Shown in pieces: positions 11,687 to 22,049 of a stretch of DNA of 64,000 nt. The DNA is from Procambarus clarkii (taxonomy: Eukaryota; Arthropoda; Malacostraca; Decapoda; Cambaridae): the NCBI RefSeq assembly GCF_040958095.1, contig NC_091177.1:914501-978500 (forward strand). Reading direction: 5' to 3'. Each line of letters starts with the position of its first letter. The stretch's first letter is position 1. The notes beneath the pieces were generated by a model, which did no database searches, was not told the origin of the DNA, and saw only the letters and a program-made list of their open reading frames with translations. The translations under genes were made by a program, and so were the position numbers.

Positions 11687-11862
11687 CTGTTTAATTACCC
11701 AAAACTTCCTAGCATTACATAAGTAATGAATAAATATGATACATTTACTCACTATAATGTTGGTGCTGAATGTAGAACATGACAAAAAATATTTTTACTC
11801 TGAAATACTATAATTTTATAAGGAAATTGGACGAAACTAAGTGACAGGTGCTGCATAGGAAT
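11687..11862 (+). mobile_element. Second copy of the foldback element, one arm only
   Basis: Repeats the left arm of the element at 9926-10722 (GTTTAATTACCC, CACTATAATGTTGGTGCTGA, TTTTTACTCTGAAA, GGACGAAACTAAGTG). It breaks off at 11862 where a poly(T)-like edge begins, so a minus-strand retroposon seems to have landed in or next to it. Confidence 0.7.
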
Positions 11863-12424
11863 TTTTTTTTATTATTTATTATTTCCTATCACAGACGTGG
11901 CCAAACATTTACAATGCTAACCAGACCTCTTCTTAAAGAGGTTCTCTTCATTTATACATATTCATATTCATAAAACATATATACATTTTCTTCTGTCCTC
12001 CATGGACAGGGTTAGAGATCTGTTAAACATATACTGTACAGGTAGTTCAGTGTTTTATTGAACAATCAACCACAGAAGGTTATTGCAGTGCTTATAAAAT
12101 GCTAATCTAACCTACATACAGAAATACATAAACACACTGATTTACGTCTACATACATACACACATAAATATATTCACATATACACATACATACATACACA
12201 CATATATTTGTCTCTCCTACTTTGACAGGATAAGGTACTAGTTGCTTTATAAATTAATGTGTTATTAAGCACCTAACCAACTAACCACTGAAGGTGATTA
12301 GGGTGCTTTTACAAGCTCAGGTTATAGTTACATCACAAACATTGTATAACTGATGCATTACATAGTCAATCTATGTATAGTCAATGTGCATAGTATAGTG
12401 CATAGTCAATAGGTGGAGGTATGG
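11863..12424 (-). mobile_element. Probable minus-strand retroposon with AT-rich tail
   Basis: Begins with a T-run and TTATTATTTATTATT, i.e. an A/AAT-rich tail when read on the minus strand. The body is AT-rich with two related stretches (CACAGAAGGTTATTGCAGTG near 12070 and CACTGAAGGTGATTAGGGTG near 12285). No protein motif seen. Family unknown. Confidence 0.35.
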
Positions 12425-12640
12425 ATATTTTTTTGTATTAACAAGCTTAGGTATACACAACAATGTGCTGCTACCCCATTCTATATGAAAGATTACACAG
12501 TGTAGATCAAAAACTAGCTATAAGTTCATATAATATTCCCTTCTCACAAGATGGTTAGTCATATATGGAATCAGGTTCTAGCCTCAATTCAAAAACAAAT
12601 CAACTTTAACTAAACAGCAACTTTACGATTTTTTGGATGA
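12425..12640 (-). mobile_element. LINE 3' UTR copy ('AACCATCC' family)
   Basis: On the minus strand it carries GACTAACCATCTTGTGAGA, TGATCTACACTGTGTAATC, TTTCATATAGAATGGGGTAG and CCTAAGCTTGTTAA. The same order occurs on the plus strand at 22530-22672, and the AACCATCCTG motif recurs downstream of the RNase H LINE at 34077 and 34230. It is probably the 3' UTR of an I-like LINE. Confidence 0.6.
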
Positions 12641-12714
12641 GCTACAAGCTCATCCAGCAACATTCCCACCTCTCAGGACGACTAGCCATACACGACATCA
12701 GGCGAGACCATGAA

Positions 12715-12890
12715 ATGTAAGGGAACTATCAGGAGAAAGTGCCAAGCCATTACGACTGTATAACACTGAGAAGGGATCAGGATAAAGATTTGGGATGGAT
12801 CGAGGAGAAAGGAATGGCGCCCAACCACTTGGACGGTCAGGGATTGAACGCCAACCTACTTGAAGCGAGACCATCACTTCATGTAGTTCA
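12715..12890 (-). mobile_element. SINE family C copy
   Basis: On the minus strand: GTTGGCGTTCAATCCCTGAC (B-box-like GTTCAATCCC), CCAAGTGGTTGGGCG, then GTAATGGCTTGGCACTTTCT. It matches the copy at 52586-52745 along its length. tRNA-derived origin is inferred from the B-box-like motif. Confidence 0.6.
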
Positions 12891-12939
12891 TGTTTTCATT
12901 ACATGAAAAAAAGTTTCATGTAATATTTAATAATACCTG

Positions 12940-13500
12940 TACATGAAAAGAAAATTAGTGTGTCGGCTCTTCAGCGTAGCAAAATGGTTTATTACTTGTT
13001 CATTAAAATCCTTCATTTCTGTTTTCATTATATTTTCAATATCACTCTCATTCGCCATGGAGTTATTCGTGTAAAAATGTTCTGATTTTCTTCAAAATTT
13101 AAAAACACCCTTCTGCTTCTGCCGTTGTCACTGGAGTTAATAAAATTTTCACAAGTGTTACAGTTTCTAAAAATGGTGACTGTAAATGATTGCTGTTCAT
13201 AATCTCCAACAGGTCAATGAAGTTTTCTGATTTATGCAACCGAAAGCTTGAATGCTGAATCAATTTGAGCCACAATGTTCACTTTACTCAGCATTGATAA
13301 ATCAATCACGATATTCATGTGCTTGGCCGACTGCTTATGTTTCATTATTTTCTGTGGTAAATGCCTCAAGTCAGTCACCCCACTTTTCGTCCATGGTGGG
13401 TCCCCACCAAACACTAAGCATGGAAAGCCAAATAGTGTTTTTCTCATCAAAACCACAAAGCCATTCACATTTCTGATACTGATGTTAAATTGACATGTTT
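12940..13500 (-). pseudogene. hAT transposase (ZMYM1-like) relic, internally deleted
   Basis: On the minus strand the first part reads FGFPCLVFGGDPPWTKSGV, then LRHLPQKIMKHKQSAKH and LSMLSKVNIVAQIDSA. That is the TTF-type zinc-finger region near the N terminus of ZMYM1-like hAT transposases. Within 200 bp downstream comes VTLVKILLTPVTTAEAEGCF and ILKKIRTFLHE, the C-terminal hAT dimerisation block (family pattern: PVTTAESERSFSTLKRIK), then FNEQVINHFATLKSRHTNF. The several hundred residues holding the DDE core are missing, so this is an internally deleted copy with some stops. Such copies can be mobilised by a full-length relative. Confidence 0.75.
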
Positions 13501-14145
13501 TTGTTTACTCTTGATTGTACTTCTCTGTAGAGTGGTTAAACTGGCGTATGTCTTCCTTTAACTTTTATTCTTGTTTTCGTTTAATATCAGCTGCGAAAAG
13601 TTAATACTTTGTAAATACTTCACTAAGTTCACACTACTTTTCAATGCCATTGTTTGTCAAAGGGTAATTAAAGTTATAAGTATTCAAAGCAACTTAATTA
13701 AGCACCATTAGCAACATTTCAAGATTCAGTTATAAATGTACAGTATTGAAAATAACACACACAAGTATACACCAGTATATATCACTGCCGGTCATACACT
13801 TGGCAGTGAGTATTTCTGAGGGGACTGCAGCCTAGCAGCTCCTATGGGCGAGCTGCCACTGATGGAGACCCGTGCATGTCCCTATGTTCCTTCATTTGAG
13901 AGTTGAGCATACCCAAGGGCTGCAGCCTTTGGCCGGGGCAACACGCTTCTTTGGTGGAGGGATGGGGGTTTAGTGTGGCCCACCTGAGCCAAATTGGCTC
14001 ATCTAGTTGGCCCTGGCTGTGTAGACATTGGGTCAAGTGGGCACTGTTGGTTTGGTACCCCTATTAGTCCCTGGGATTTCGTAATTTATATATGAATGAA
14101 AACAAACCAGTTTTTAATATAAATGCATTAAAATTTATGTATTTG
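13501..14145. other. Unassigned sequence
   Basis: Includes a GC-richer stretch at 13800-14060 that may be part of an unidentified repeat. No gene recognised. Confidence 0.3.
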
Positions 14146-14149
14146 TCCT

Positions 14150-14405
14150 CAATTGTCAATTTGATCTGTCTTTCCACTGTAATTGTCCTTCCTATTGTCC
14201 ATTCAACAGTCTGTCTGTTTATTAAATCTTCCGTTTGTCCAACTATTAGTTTATTCATCTTTCTATTTATCCGTCTAAATCCATCTGTCTGTCCATTACT
14301 GCATCTGTTCGACTGTCTGCTTATCCATCCATGCTGTCCATTTGTTTATTCATCCATCAATTTGTTTGTATTCTTCCTATCCTCCGTCTGTTTGCTAATC
14401 AGTAA
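14150..14405. repeat. Degenerate (TCTG/TCCA)n tetranucleotide tract
   Basis: Loosely repeated CTGTCTGTCC, CCGTCTGTTTG and TATCCGTC motifs in pyrimidine-rich sequence: an old, mutated microsatellite. Confidence 0.55.
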
Positions 14406-14407
14406 GT

Positions 14408-15721
14408 TCATTCTCCCCATACTCTTCTGTTTTCCAGGGACGTGAGGTTCAGCTCCTTTAGCCTTTCCTCATAGCTCATACCTCTCAGTTCTGGGACGAG
14501 TTTGGTGGCATATCGCTGAATCTTCTCTAGCATTGTCTTGTATTTAACTAGGTATGGACTCCATGCTGGAGTCGCATATTCCAGGATTGGTCTGACATAA
14601 GTGGTATACAGGGTCATGAACGATTCCTTACATAAGTTTCTAAAGGCAGTTCTTATGTTGGCCAACTTAGCATATGCCGCTGATGATATCATTTTGATGT
14701 GGGCCCCTAGGGACAAGTTCGGTGTGATATCAACCCCCCAGATCTTTCTCTCTATTTGACTCTTGCAGGATTTCACCTCCCAGATGGTACCTTGTGTTCA
14801 CCCTTCTGCTCCCCTCGCCTAATTTCATTACTTTACACTTTCCTGAGTTGAACTTCAGTAGCCATTTTCTAGACCATTCTTCCAGTTTGTCCAAGTTGTC
14901 CTGTAGTCTCTGTCTATCTTCATCTGTCTTGACTCTTCTCATAATTTTTGCATCATCAGCAAACATTGAGAGGAATAAGTCTATACCCTCTGGAAGATCG
15001 TTTACATATATTAGAAACAGGATGAGTCCAAGTACAGAGCCCTGTGGGACTCTGCTGGTGACATCTCGCCACTCTGATGTCTCCACCCTCACAGTTACTG
15101 TTTCCTGTTAGTTAAGTACTCCCTTATCCACTGGAGCACATTACCTTTTACTCCTGCCTGTTGCTCCAACTTTTGTAACAGCCTTTTATGGGGTACTGTG
15201 TCAAAGGCTTTGTGGCAGTCCAGGAAAATGCAGCCTGCTCACCCTTCTCTTTCTTGCCTAATTTTGTTGCTTGGTTATAGAATTCTTTTAAACCTGTGAG
15301 GCACAATTTACCATCTCTGAACCCATGCTGGTGGTGTGTTACAAAGCTATTTCCCTCCCGATGTTCTACGAGCCTTTTCCTCACGATCTTCTCCATCACC
15401 TTGCATGGTATACAAGTTAGAGAAACTGACCTGTTGTTCAGTGCCTCTTCCCTGTCACCCTTTTTGTATATTGGGACTACACGAGCTGTCTTCCAGCTTT
15501 TCGGTAGGTCTCCTGTTTCCAGTGACCTGTTATACACCATAGAGATTGGCAAACTTAGTGCTTCTGCATCATCCTTTAGTAGCCATGGTGAGATAATGTT
15601 AGGCCCAACAGCCTTGGTCACATTCAGGTCCATCAGATTCCTTTTGACCTCATCACTGATGAGGTCAAAATCCTCCAAGGTTGCTTGGTTTGCCTCCTCA
15701 TTAAGTGTTCTTCCTCATTAA
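14408..15721 (-). mobile_element. CR1/L2-like LINE, copy 1 (RT region)
   Basis: Minus-strand remains of a CR1-group ORF2 reverse transcriptase. From 5' to 3': DLPKSWKTARVVPIYKKGD (RT block 1), HHQHGFRDGKLCLTGL (block 2), RVPQGSVLG (block 4), SMFADDAKI (block 5, catalytic FADD), then RTAFRNLCKE and YVRPILEYATPAWSP and YEERLKELNLTSLENRR. Three frames are needed, so several indels separate the blocks. The endonuclease is absent and the copy stops short of the 3' UTR. It abuts the 3' terminus of the next copy at 15722, giving a head-to-tail pair. Confidence 0.85.
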
Positions 15722-15843
15722 GTGAGTGTGTGTACTTACCTAGTTTACCTAGTTGTGCTTTCAGGGGTTGAGCTCTGGCTCTTTGGTCCCACCTCCCAAC
15801 TGTCAATCAACTGATGTACAGTTTCCTGAGCCTATTGGGCTCT

Positions 15844-16120
15844 TATTTTTTTTTGAGATATATACAAGAGTTGTTACATTCTTGTACAGCCACTAGTACG
15901 CGTAGCGTTTCGGGCAAGTCCTTAATCCTATGGTCCCTGGAATACGATTCCCTGCCGCGAAGAATCGTTTTTTCATCCAAGTACACATTTTACTGTTGCG
16001 TTAAACAGAGGCTACAGTTAAGGAATTGCGCCCAGTAAATCCTCCCCGGCCAGGATACGAACCCATGACATAGCGCTCGCGGAACGCCAGGCGAGTGTCT
16101 TACCACTACACCACGGAGAC
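15844..16120 (-). mobile_element. SINE family A (tRNA-headed), inserted in LINE copy 2
   Basis: On the minus strand: tRNA-like head with A-box region GTGGTGTAGTGGTAAGAC and B box GGGTTCGTATCC, then a body, then the tail block CGAAACGCTACGCG...TGTAACAACTCTTGTATA and a poly(A). Adjacent LINE sequence resumes on both sides, so the SINE landed in the LINE 3' region after that LINE inserted. The tail block is shared with copies at 37010-37263 and 37888-38114, and with the 5S-headed element at 20935-21184. Confidence 0.85.
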
Positions 16121-16668
16121 TGCATATCTACACTTGAAACTGTGTAGGGAGTCAGCCTCCACCACATCACTTCCTAATGCATTCCATTTATCTACTACTC
16201 TGATACTGAAAAAATTCTTTCTAATGTCTCTATGGCTCATTTGGGCACTCAATTTCAACCTGTGTCCCCGAGTGTATGTGCCCCTGGTGTTAAATAGTCT
16301 GTCTTTATCTACCCTATCAAGTCCCTTGAGAATCTTGTATGTGGTGATCATGTCCCCCCATCTCTTCTGTCTCCCAGTGACGTGAGGTTTAATTCCCGTA
16401 GTCTCTCCTCATAGCTCATACCCCTCAGTTTGGGTACTAGTCTGGTGGCAAACCTTTGAACCTTTTCCAGTTTAGTCTTATGTTTGACTAGATATTAATT
16501 CAATGCTGGAACCACACTCTCCAGGATTGGTCTGACATATGTGGTATACAAAGTTCTGAATGATTCCTTACACAAGTTTCTAAAGGCCGTTCTTATATTA
16601 GCCAACCTGGCATATGCCGCTGATGTGGGCTTCAGGGGACAGGTCTGGCATGATATCAACCCCCAGGT

Positions 16669-16845
<177 letters not shown>

Positions 16846-18149
16846 TCTTGAAGTATTTCATCTTCCAAATGATTGCTTGTATCTGGTCTCCTGTTCCCTA
16901 CACCTATCTTCATTACATTACATTTGTTGGGTTAAACTCTTAACAACCATTTGTTCGACCATTCCTGTAGCTTGTCCAGGTCTTCTTGAAGCCTCAAGCT
17001 GTTCTCCTCTTGTCTTGATCCTTTTCATAATTTTGGCGTCATCAACAAAATTGAGCGGAATTAGTCTATACTCTCTGGGAGATCATTTACGTATATTAGA
17101 AACAGGATAGGTTCGAATACAGAGCCCTGTGGGACCCCACTGGTGACTTCACGCCAATCTGAGGTCTCACCCCTCACTGTAACTCTCTGCTTCCTATTGT
17201 TTAGGTACTCCCTTATCCACTGGAGTGCCCTACCAGTTACTCCTGCCTGTTTCTCCAGCTTATGCATCAGCCTCTTATGGGGTACTGTGTCAAAGTCTTT
17301 CCGACAGTCCATGAAAATGCAGTCCGCCCATCCTTCTCTTTCTTGCCTAATCTTTGTCACCTGATCGTAGAATTCTATTAAGCCTGTAAGGCAAGATTTA
17401 CCCTCCCTGAATCCATGTTGATGGGTTGTCACAATGTCCCTTCTCTCCAGATGAGCTACTAGATTTTTTCTCACGATTTTCTCCATCACCTTGAATGGTA
17501 TACAAGTCAAGGACACTGGCCTGTAGTTCAGTGCCTCTTGTCTGTCACCCTTTTTGTATATTGGGGGCCACATTAGCCATCTTCCATATTTCTGGTAGGT
17601 CTCCCATCTCCAGTGACCTATATACACTATAGAGAGTGGCAAGCAAAGTGCTTCTGCACACTTTTTCAATACCCATGGTGAGATTCCGTCTGGGCCAACA
17701 GCCCTTTCTCATGTCCAGATCCAACAGATGCCTCTTGACCTCATCTCTTGTAATTTCGAACCCTTTCAAGGCCGCCTGGTTTACTGCCACCTCTCCTAGT
17801 GCAGTGACCTCACCTCGTTCTATTGTGAAGACCTCCTGGAACCTCTTGTTGAGTTCTTCACACACCTCTTTGTCATTCTCTGTATACCTGTCCTCACCCA
17901 TTCTAAGTTTCATCACCTGTTCCTTCACTGTTATTTTCATCCTGATGTGACTGTGGGGTAGCTTTGGTTCGGTCTTGGCTTTATTAGCTATATCCTTTTC
18001 ATACTTTTTCTCAGCTTCTCTTCTCACACTAACATACTCGTTCCTGGTTCTCTGGTACTGTATCCCTCGCTACTTTCAGGTCTTCTGTTATTTCGGAAGT
18101 TCCTCCACGCCCTTTTGTTCAGTTCCTGTTTGTTCGGTTTGGTTTGTGT

Positions 18150-19450
18150 GCATGTGTGTGTGTGTGTGTGTATAATTACCTAAGTGTAATTACCTAAGTG
18201 TAGTTACAGGATGAGAGCTACGCTCGTGGTGTCCCGTCTTCCCAGCACTCTTTGTCATGTAACACTTTGAAACTACTGACGGTCTTGGCCTCCACCACCT
18301 TCTCACCTAACTTGTTCCAACCGTCTATCACTCTGTTTGCGAAAGTGAATGTTCTTATATTTCTTCAGCATCTGTGTTTAGCTAGTTTAAATCTATGACC
18401 TTTTGTTCTTGAAGTTCCAGGTCTCAGGAAATCTTCCCTGTCGATTTTATCAATTCCTGTTACTATTTTGTATGTAGTGATCATATCACCTCTTTTTCTT
18501 GTCTTCTAGTTTTGGCATATTTAATGCCTCTAACCTCTCCTCGTAGCTCTTGCCCTTGAGTTCTGGGAGCCACTTAGTAGCATGTCTTTGCACCTTTTCC
18601 AGTTTGTTGATGTGCTTCTTAAGATATGGGCACCACACAACCGCTGCATATTCTAGCTTTGGCCTAACAAAAGTCGTGAACAATTTCTTTAATATATCGC
18701 CATCCATGTATTTAAAAGCAATTCTGAAGTTAGAAAGCGTGGCATAGGCTCCTCGCACAACGTTCTTTATGTGGTCCTCAGGTGATAGTTTTCTATCTAG
18801 AACCACTCCTAGATCTCTTTATCAGAATTCTTTAAAGATTTCACACATTAATATATAGGTTGTGTGGGTTCTATGGTCTCCTATTCCACATTTCATAACA
18901 TGGCATTTATTAACATTAAATTCCATTTGCCAAGTGGTGCTCCATATAATTATTTTGTCCAGGTCATCTTGAAGGGCATGACAATCATCTAAGTTTCTTA
19001 TCCTTCCTATTATCTTAGCATCATCAGCAAACATGTTCATATAATTTTGTATACCAACTGGTAGATCATTTATGTAGACATTAAACATCACTGGTGCAAG
19101 AACTGAACCTTGTGGTACCCCACTTGTGACATTTCTCCAGTCCGATACATTGCCTCTGATCACTGCCCTCATTTTTCTATCAGTCAGGAAATTTTTCATC
19201 CATGTTAGAAGCTTACCTGTCACCCTTCCAATATTTTCCAGTTTCCAGAACAACCTCTTATGTGGAACTCTGTCGAAAGCCTTTTTTAGGTCCAGATAGA
19301 TGCAGTCAACCCAACCATCTCTTTCCTGTAAAATCTCTGTGGCTCGATCATAGAAACTGAGTAAATTCGATACACAGGATCTTCCAGATCGAAAACCATA
19401 CTGTCTGTCTGATATAATATCATTTCTCTCCATGTGTTCTACCCATTTAA
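18150..19450 (-). mobile_element. CR1/L2-like LINE, second family (copy 3)
   Basis: Minus strand. RT blocks: DRQYGFRSGRSCVSNLLSFY, YLDLKKAFDRVPHKRLFWKL, TSGVPQGSVLAPVMFNVYIND, MFADDAKIIGRI (catalytic FADD), QMEFNVNKCHVMKCG; then LDRKLSPEDHI, FVRPKLEYAAVVWCPYL and SYEERLEALNMPKLEDKK. It ends at about 18180 in repeats of TTACACTTAGGTAA next to a short (CA)n. It differs clearly from copies 1 and 2. The 5' end at about 19450 is truncated, and it is better preserved than the others, with about one break in the RT part shown. Confidence 0.85.
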
Positions 19451-19494
19451 TTTTGATTAGTGTGTGTGTGTGTGTGTGAAAGAGAGAGGGAGAA

Positions 19495-19615
19495 ACGTGT
19501 GTAAATCTAATAAAGACAATTTGGTCGGGAGTCAGTACATTAGACAACCGACGGTTAGAAAGGTGGGGTCCAAGAGCTAGCAGCACGATCCTGCAGGCCC
19601 AAGTAGTAAATAGTA
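19495..19615 (+). mobile_element. CR1-type 3' UTR fragment
   Basis: ACATTAGACAACCGACGGTT, GGTGGGGTCCAAGAGCTAGC and GATCCTGCAGGCCCAA match, in the opposite orientation, fragments at 45277-45440 and 45484-45600. Only the 3' end is present. Confidence 0.6.
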
Positions 19616-19974
19616 AATAAACATGCTGAGGGTATCAGAAATAATAACAATACAAGTGTAATTAATTTCCCTTTACACAATTTTTGTCCATTCGTCCATT
19701 AATTACTCCTGACGTGGTAATTGCTGTTGCTGTGTAATTGTATTGTGGCCAATGTCCCGTAAACAAGAAGTTAATCAATTCACATGTGCATGCCAGAAAA
19801 AAGTTTATTGTTTGTTATTGTTGCCCATAACGTGACCTGTTTTTATGCTCTGTATATATCTTACTTTATTTGTTTCAACTCAATTTATCATGCTTTATTT
19901 ACTTATTTACTTTTATTATTTATTAAAATAATATATATTTTGTTAAATTACTGTTGTGTGTACTCATACACTTA
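19616..19974. other. Unassigned AT-rich sequence
   Basis: No motif, repeat or coding sense recognised. Confidence 0.3.
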
Positions 19975-20290
19975 ACTACACTCACCTAATTTCTTTTGGA
20001 GGAGGAGCGCTAGTTCTTGGTCTCTGGCTTTTCAGTTTTAGCACTGCTAAAACATCAGTGCTGTTTTAACACTGATGGCACTGCTTGTGACTCACTGGAT
20101 TTCTGTCATAGCTACATGTAAACCACTGTATGATCATAGCCTCTATTACCTCTTCTAGTTCATTCCATTTACTCTCTACTCTTACACGTAAGCAGATTCG
20201 TTTCAGCCCTATGGATCGTCTCAAGCTTCCATCACTAAGTCTGCGACCTCTCGTTCTGCTGGTGTGACTGTAAAACATTCCGTCTTTATC
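19975..20290 (-). mobile_element. CR1-type LINE C-terminal fragment (copy 4)
   Basis: On the minus strand: RTRGRRLSDGSLRRSIGLKR, then VRVESKWNELEEVIEA, the far C-terminal pattern of CR1-group ORF2, followed by 3' UTR. Highly 5'-truncated. Confidence 0.65.
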
Positions 20291-20339
20291 ACTTCACACG
20301 ACTTCAAATCTTGATATGAGAGAGCTCGAGAACATGTAT

Positions 20340-20462
20340 AACTTGAGAATGGACTTGAGAATGGTCCAGGACGGGACCGAAACGTCGTCGTCCCTTCACC
20401 TTCTAGAGTGTGGTCTGGTCAACATACTTCAGCCACGTTATTGTGACTCACCGTCTGCATGT
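20340..20462 (+). repeat. Repeat with GGACCGAAACGTCGTCGTCC core
   Basis: GAATGGTCCAGGACGGGACC folds as GGTCC/GGACC and is followed by GAAACGTCGTCGTCCC and GTGTGGTCTGGTCAACATAC. Related copies: 39270-39335 (minus) and 43487-43560 (plus). Family unknown; a Penelope-like or LINE terminal region is possible. Confidence 0.5.
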
Positions 20463-20464
20463 AT

Positions 20465-20550
20465 AACAGTCGACTGAAGTTAAAGGTGGGACCAAAGAGT
20501 CGATGCTCAACCCCAGCATGTACGACAGTAAGTGAATACAACTAGTTGAG
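20465..20550 (+). mobile_element. CR1-type 3' end fragment
   Basis: GGTGGGACCAAAGAGTCGAT, GCTCAACCCCAGCATG and ACAACTAGTTGAGTG match the 3' UTR of the family at 15722-15840 in plus orientation. Confidence 0.6.
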
Positions 20551-20756
20551 TGTTCGGGCAGCACCAAATAGAGTTTATAAACCTTCGGTGTCAGGGGTTA
20601 CGTACGCTAAGTGTCGTTTCAGTTTTTTGTTTATATTTGGAAACTTCAGAGTGAAGTTAGGTTGAAACAAATGGTTTAAACTAAGCACTTTAGGATTAAC
20701 CTTGAAATCAATATTATCAATTGAACATTACATCTAATTCATTATTCAAAAAGGGG

Positions 20757-20830
20757 AAAGGAACTATTAGGTGAAAGCGCTAAGCTATTAAAACTATATA
20801 GTACTTGGTAGGGATCAGGATATATATATA
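20757..20830 (-). mobile_element. SINE family C, tail fragment
   Basis: GTGAAAGCGCTAAGC, AACTATATAGTACTTGG and GGGATCAGGATA match family C copies at 12715 and 52586. Truncated. Confidence 0.5.
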
Positions 20831-20934
20831 GTATAGGATGTGAACTAGTTTGTCCCCCCCCCCCCCTGCTTCTCTTCCCTGTCTCTTAGTAAGGTAAGAG
20901 AAGACGGAGGACAAACTGGGATTCAAGAGGAATC

Positions 20935-21053
20935 GCCAACGGCCATACCACGTTGAGAACACCGCTTCTCGTCCGATCAGCGAAGTTAAGCAACGTTGGG
21001 TTTGGTTAGTACTTGGATGGGTGATCGCCTGGGAACACCAAATGCTGTTGGCA
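20935..21053 (+). rRNA. 5S rRNA-like sequence (head of a SINE)
   Basis: 119 bp collinear with arthropod 5S rRNA from GCCAAC to TGTTGGC: GCCATACCACGTTGA, TCTCGTCCGATCAGCGAAG, TTAAGCAACG, GGTTAGTACTTGGATGGG and CGCCTGGGAACACC are all visible. The internal Pol III control region (A box, intermediate element, C box) is kept. The terminal helix GCCAAC/GTTGGC pairs. Helix V reads GTTTGG against CCAAAT and still pairs, where human has GCCTGG against CCGGGT. It is followed directly by a SINE body and poly(A), not by a normal gene end, so it is most likely a 5S-derived SINE head or retropseudogene and not a working 5S gene. Confidence 0.9.
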
Positions 21054-21184
21054 ATAATGTTTTAAACGGTTCTTCGCGGCGGGGATCGTATTCCAGGGAC
21101 CTGCCCGAAACGCTACGCGTACTAGTGGCTGTACAAGAATGTAACAACTCTTGTATATATCTCAAAAAAAAAAAAAAAAAAAAA
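20935..21184 (+). mobile_element. 5S-headed SINE sharing the family A tail
   Basis: 5S rRNA head (20935-21053), a short linker, then about 105 bp shared with SINE family A (TTCTTCGCGGCGGGGATCG, TATTCCAGGGACC, CGAAACGCTACGCG, TGTAACAACTCTTGTATA) and a poly(A) of about 20. Family A elsewhere in this window has a tRNA head. SINEs with 5S heads are known (the SINE3 class of vertebrates). Clear target-site duplications were not found. Confidence 0.85.
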
Positions 21185-21189
21185 GAGAG

Positions 21190-21550
21190 AGATGAACTCC
21201 GGGAGGTCAAGAGTCATTTGTGAAAACCCAGTTGTTGTTGACCCAAGCACCTGTGCTGGTCATCACCTCTGATTATGAGACACCGTTTAACTTGTGTGTA
21301 AGTTGTGGTGGACATCCGGTTACAGTACATGCAGATCACAACCCCGTAGATTGTCTGCACAAGATGAAACGTACGAACCAGACTTGCCAGATGGGCCCTG
21401 CTGTTGCAGGAGGATATTCAACACATCCCAGGGAGGGAGAATGTGATAATTAATGCCCTATAGCGAGCTTAATCTGGAGCCGGAAAAAGTCTCAAAATAT
21501 GGAGGCGGATCTATCATGATTATGGGTGGACATAGCCTAGGCTGCCTTCA
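21190..21550 (+). mobile_element. Gypsy-type LTR retrotransposon fossil (pol fragment)
   Basis: Short remnant whose translated pieces resemble the RNase H region of Gypsy pol (LLTQAPVLVITSDY, DHNPVDCLHKM, HIPGRENVI). It is clearly broken and incomplete. No LTRs were identified in the window, so its full extent and age cannot be given; divergence from the family pattern suggests it is old. Confidence 0.6.
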
Positions 21551-21793
21551 GGTGAGAGTTGTTCCTGGACGTTCCCTTCATATTTGAGGACATGCACACA
21601 TTTGGGGTATGATAAGAGATGAATGTAGGCTGGTAAAATAAATTAGGTTGGCAAATATGAGATTCTTGAAAGTTAAGAAGGAAATATTGTGGAAGAGGTG
21701 GAGTCAGAAGGCGATGTACCTCCTGCTGGGCAAGGTGAGAATTCACAATGAGGTCTAGAGTGCTTGCAAAGTCTAGGATGTGTTAGGGAAGGC

Positions 21794-21873
21794 CTTAGAA
21801 TAGCCTAAGCTACTCTATCCCTTTGAGATGTATTTCTTTCTTGTCTCAATAAACATACTTGAACTTGAACTTG
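21794..21873 (+). mobile_element. LINE 3' tail with (CTTGAA)n end
   Basis: ATAGCCTAAGCTACTCTATC, a run to CTCAATAAACATACTTGAAC and hexamer repeats. AATAAA may serve as polyadenylation signal. Related ends: 24800-24873 (plus) and 60355-60470 (minus). Confidence 0.6.
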
Positions 21874-21892
21874 TTAGTGAAGGCGGTGTGGA

Positions 21893-21992
21893 CCAATCAG
21901 CGTCCTGCAAGATGGTGACGTCACGCCAAGAGGACTGACGGGTCGTGACTTGTGAGCTCATTTCATCTCCGTGTTCGAGAGCTAGCGGATGT
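21893..21992 (+). promoter_or_regulatory. Candidate core promoter: CCAAT, CRE, Inr and DPE
   Basis: CCAAT at 21893-21897, the full CRE palindrome TGACGTCA at 21916-21923, an initiator TCATTT (TCAKTY) with A+1 at 21960, and GGATGT at 21987-21992, which fits the DPE consensus RGWYVT exactly at +28. It lies 90 nt upstream of the ATG at 22050. An Inr+DPE pair with correct spacing is expected by chance roughly once per window of this size, so position next to an open frame matters more than the match alone. Confidence 0.35.
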
Positions 21993-22049
21993 CCTGTCTC
22001 TGTTCCTGTTTCTTCCTGGACTTGTTCCAGGATTTAGAAACTTGTGAGA

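Noticed and set aside
20340-20400. Hammerhead ribozyme
   Set aside because: The GAAAC half is suggestive but the CUGAUGA core is absent.
20935-21053. Functional single 5S rRNA gene
   Set aside because: Followed directly by a SINE tail and poly(A), with several changes in otherwise conserved positions; no array.
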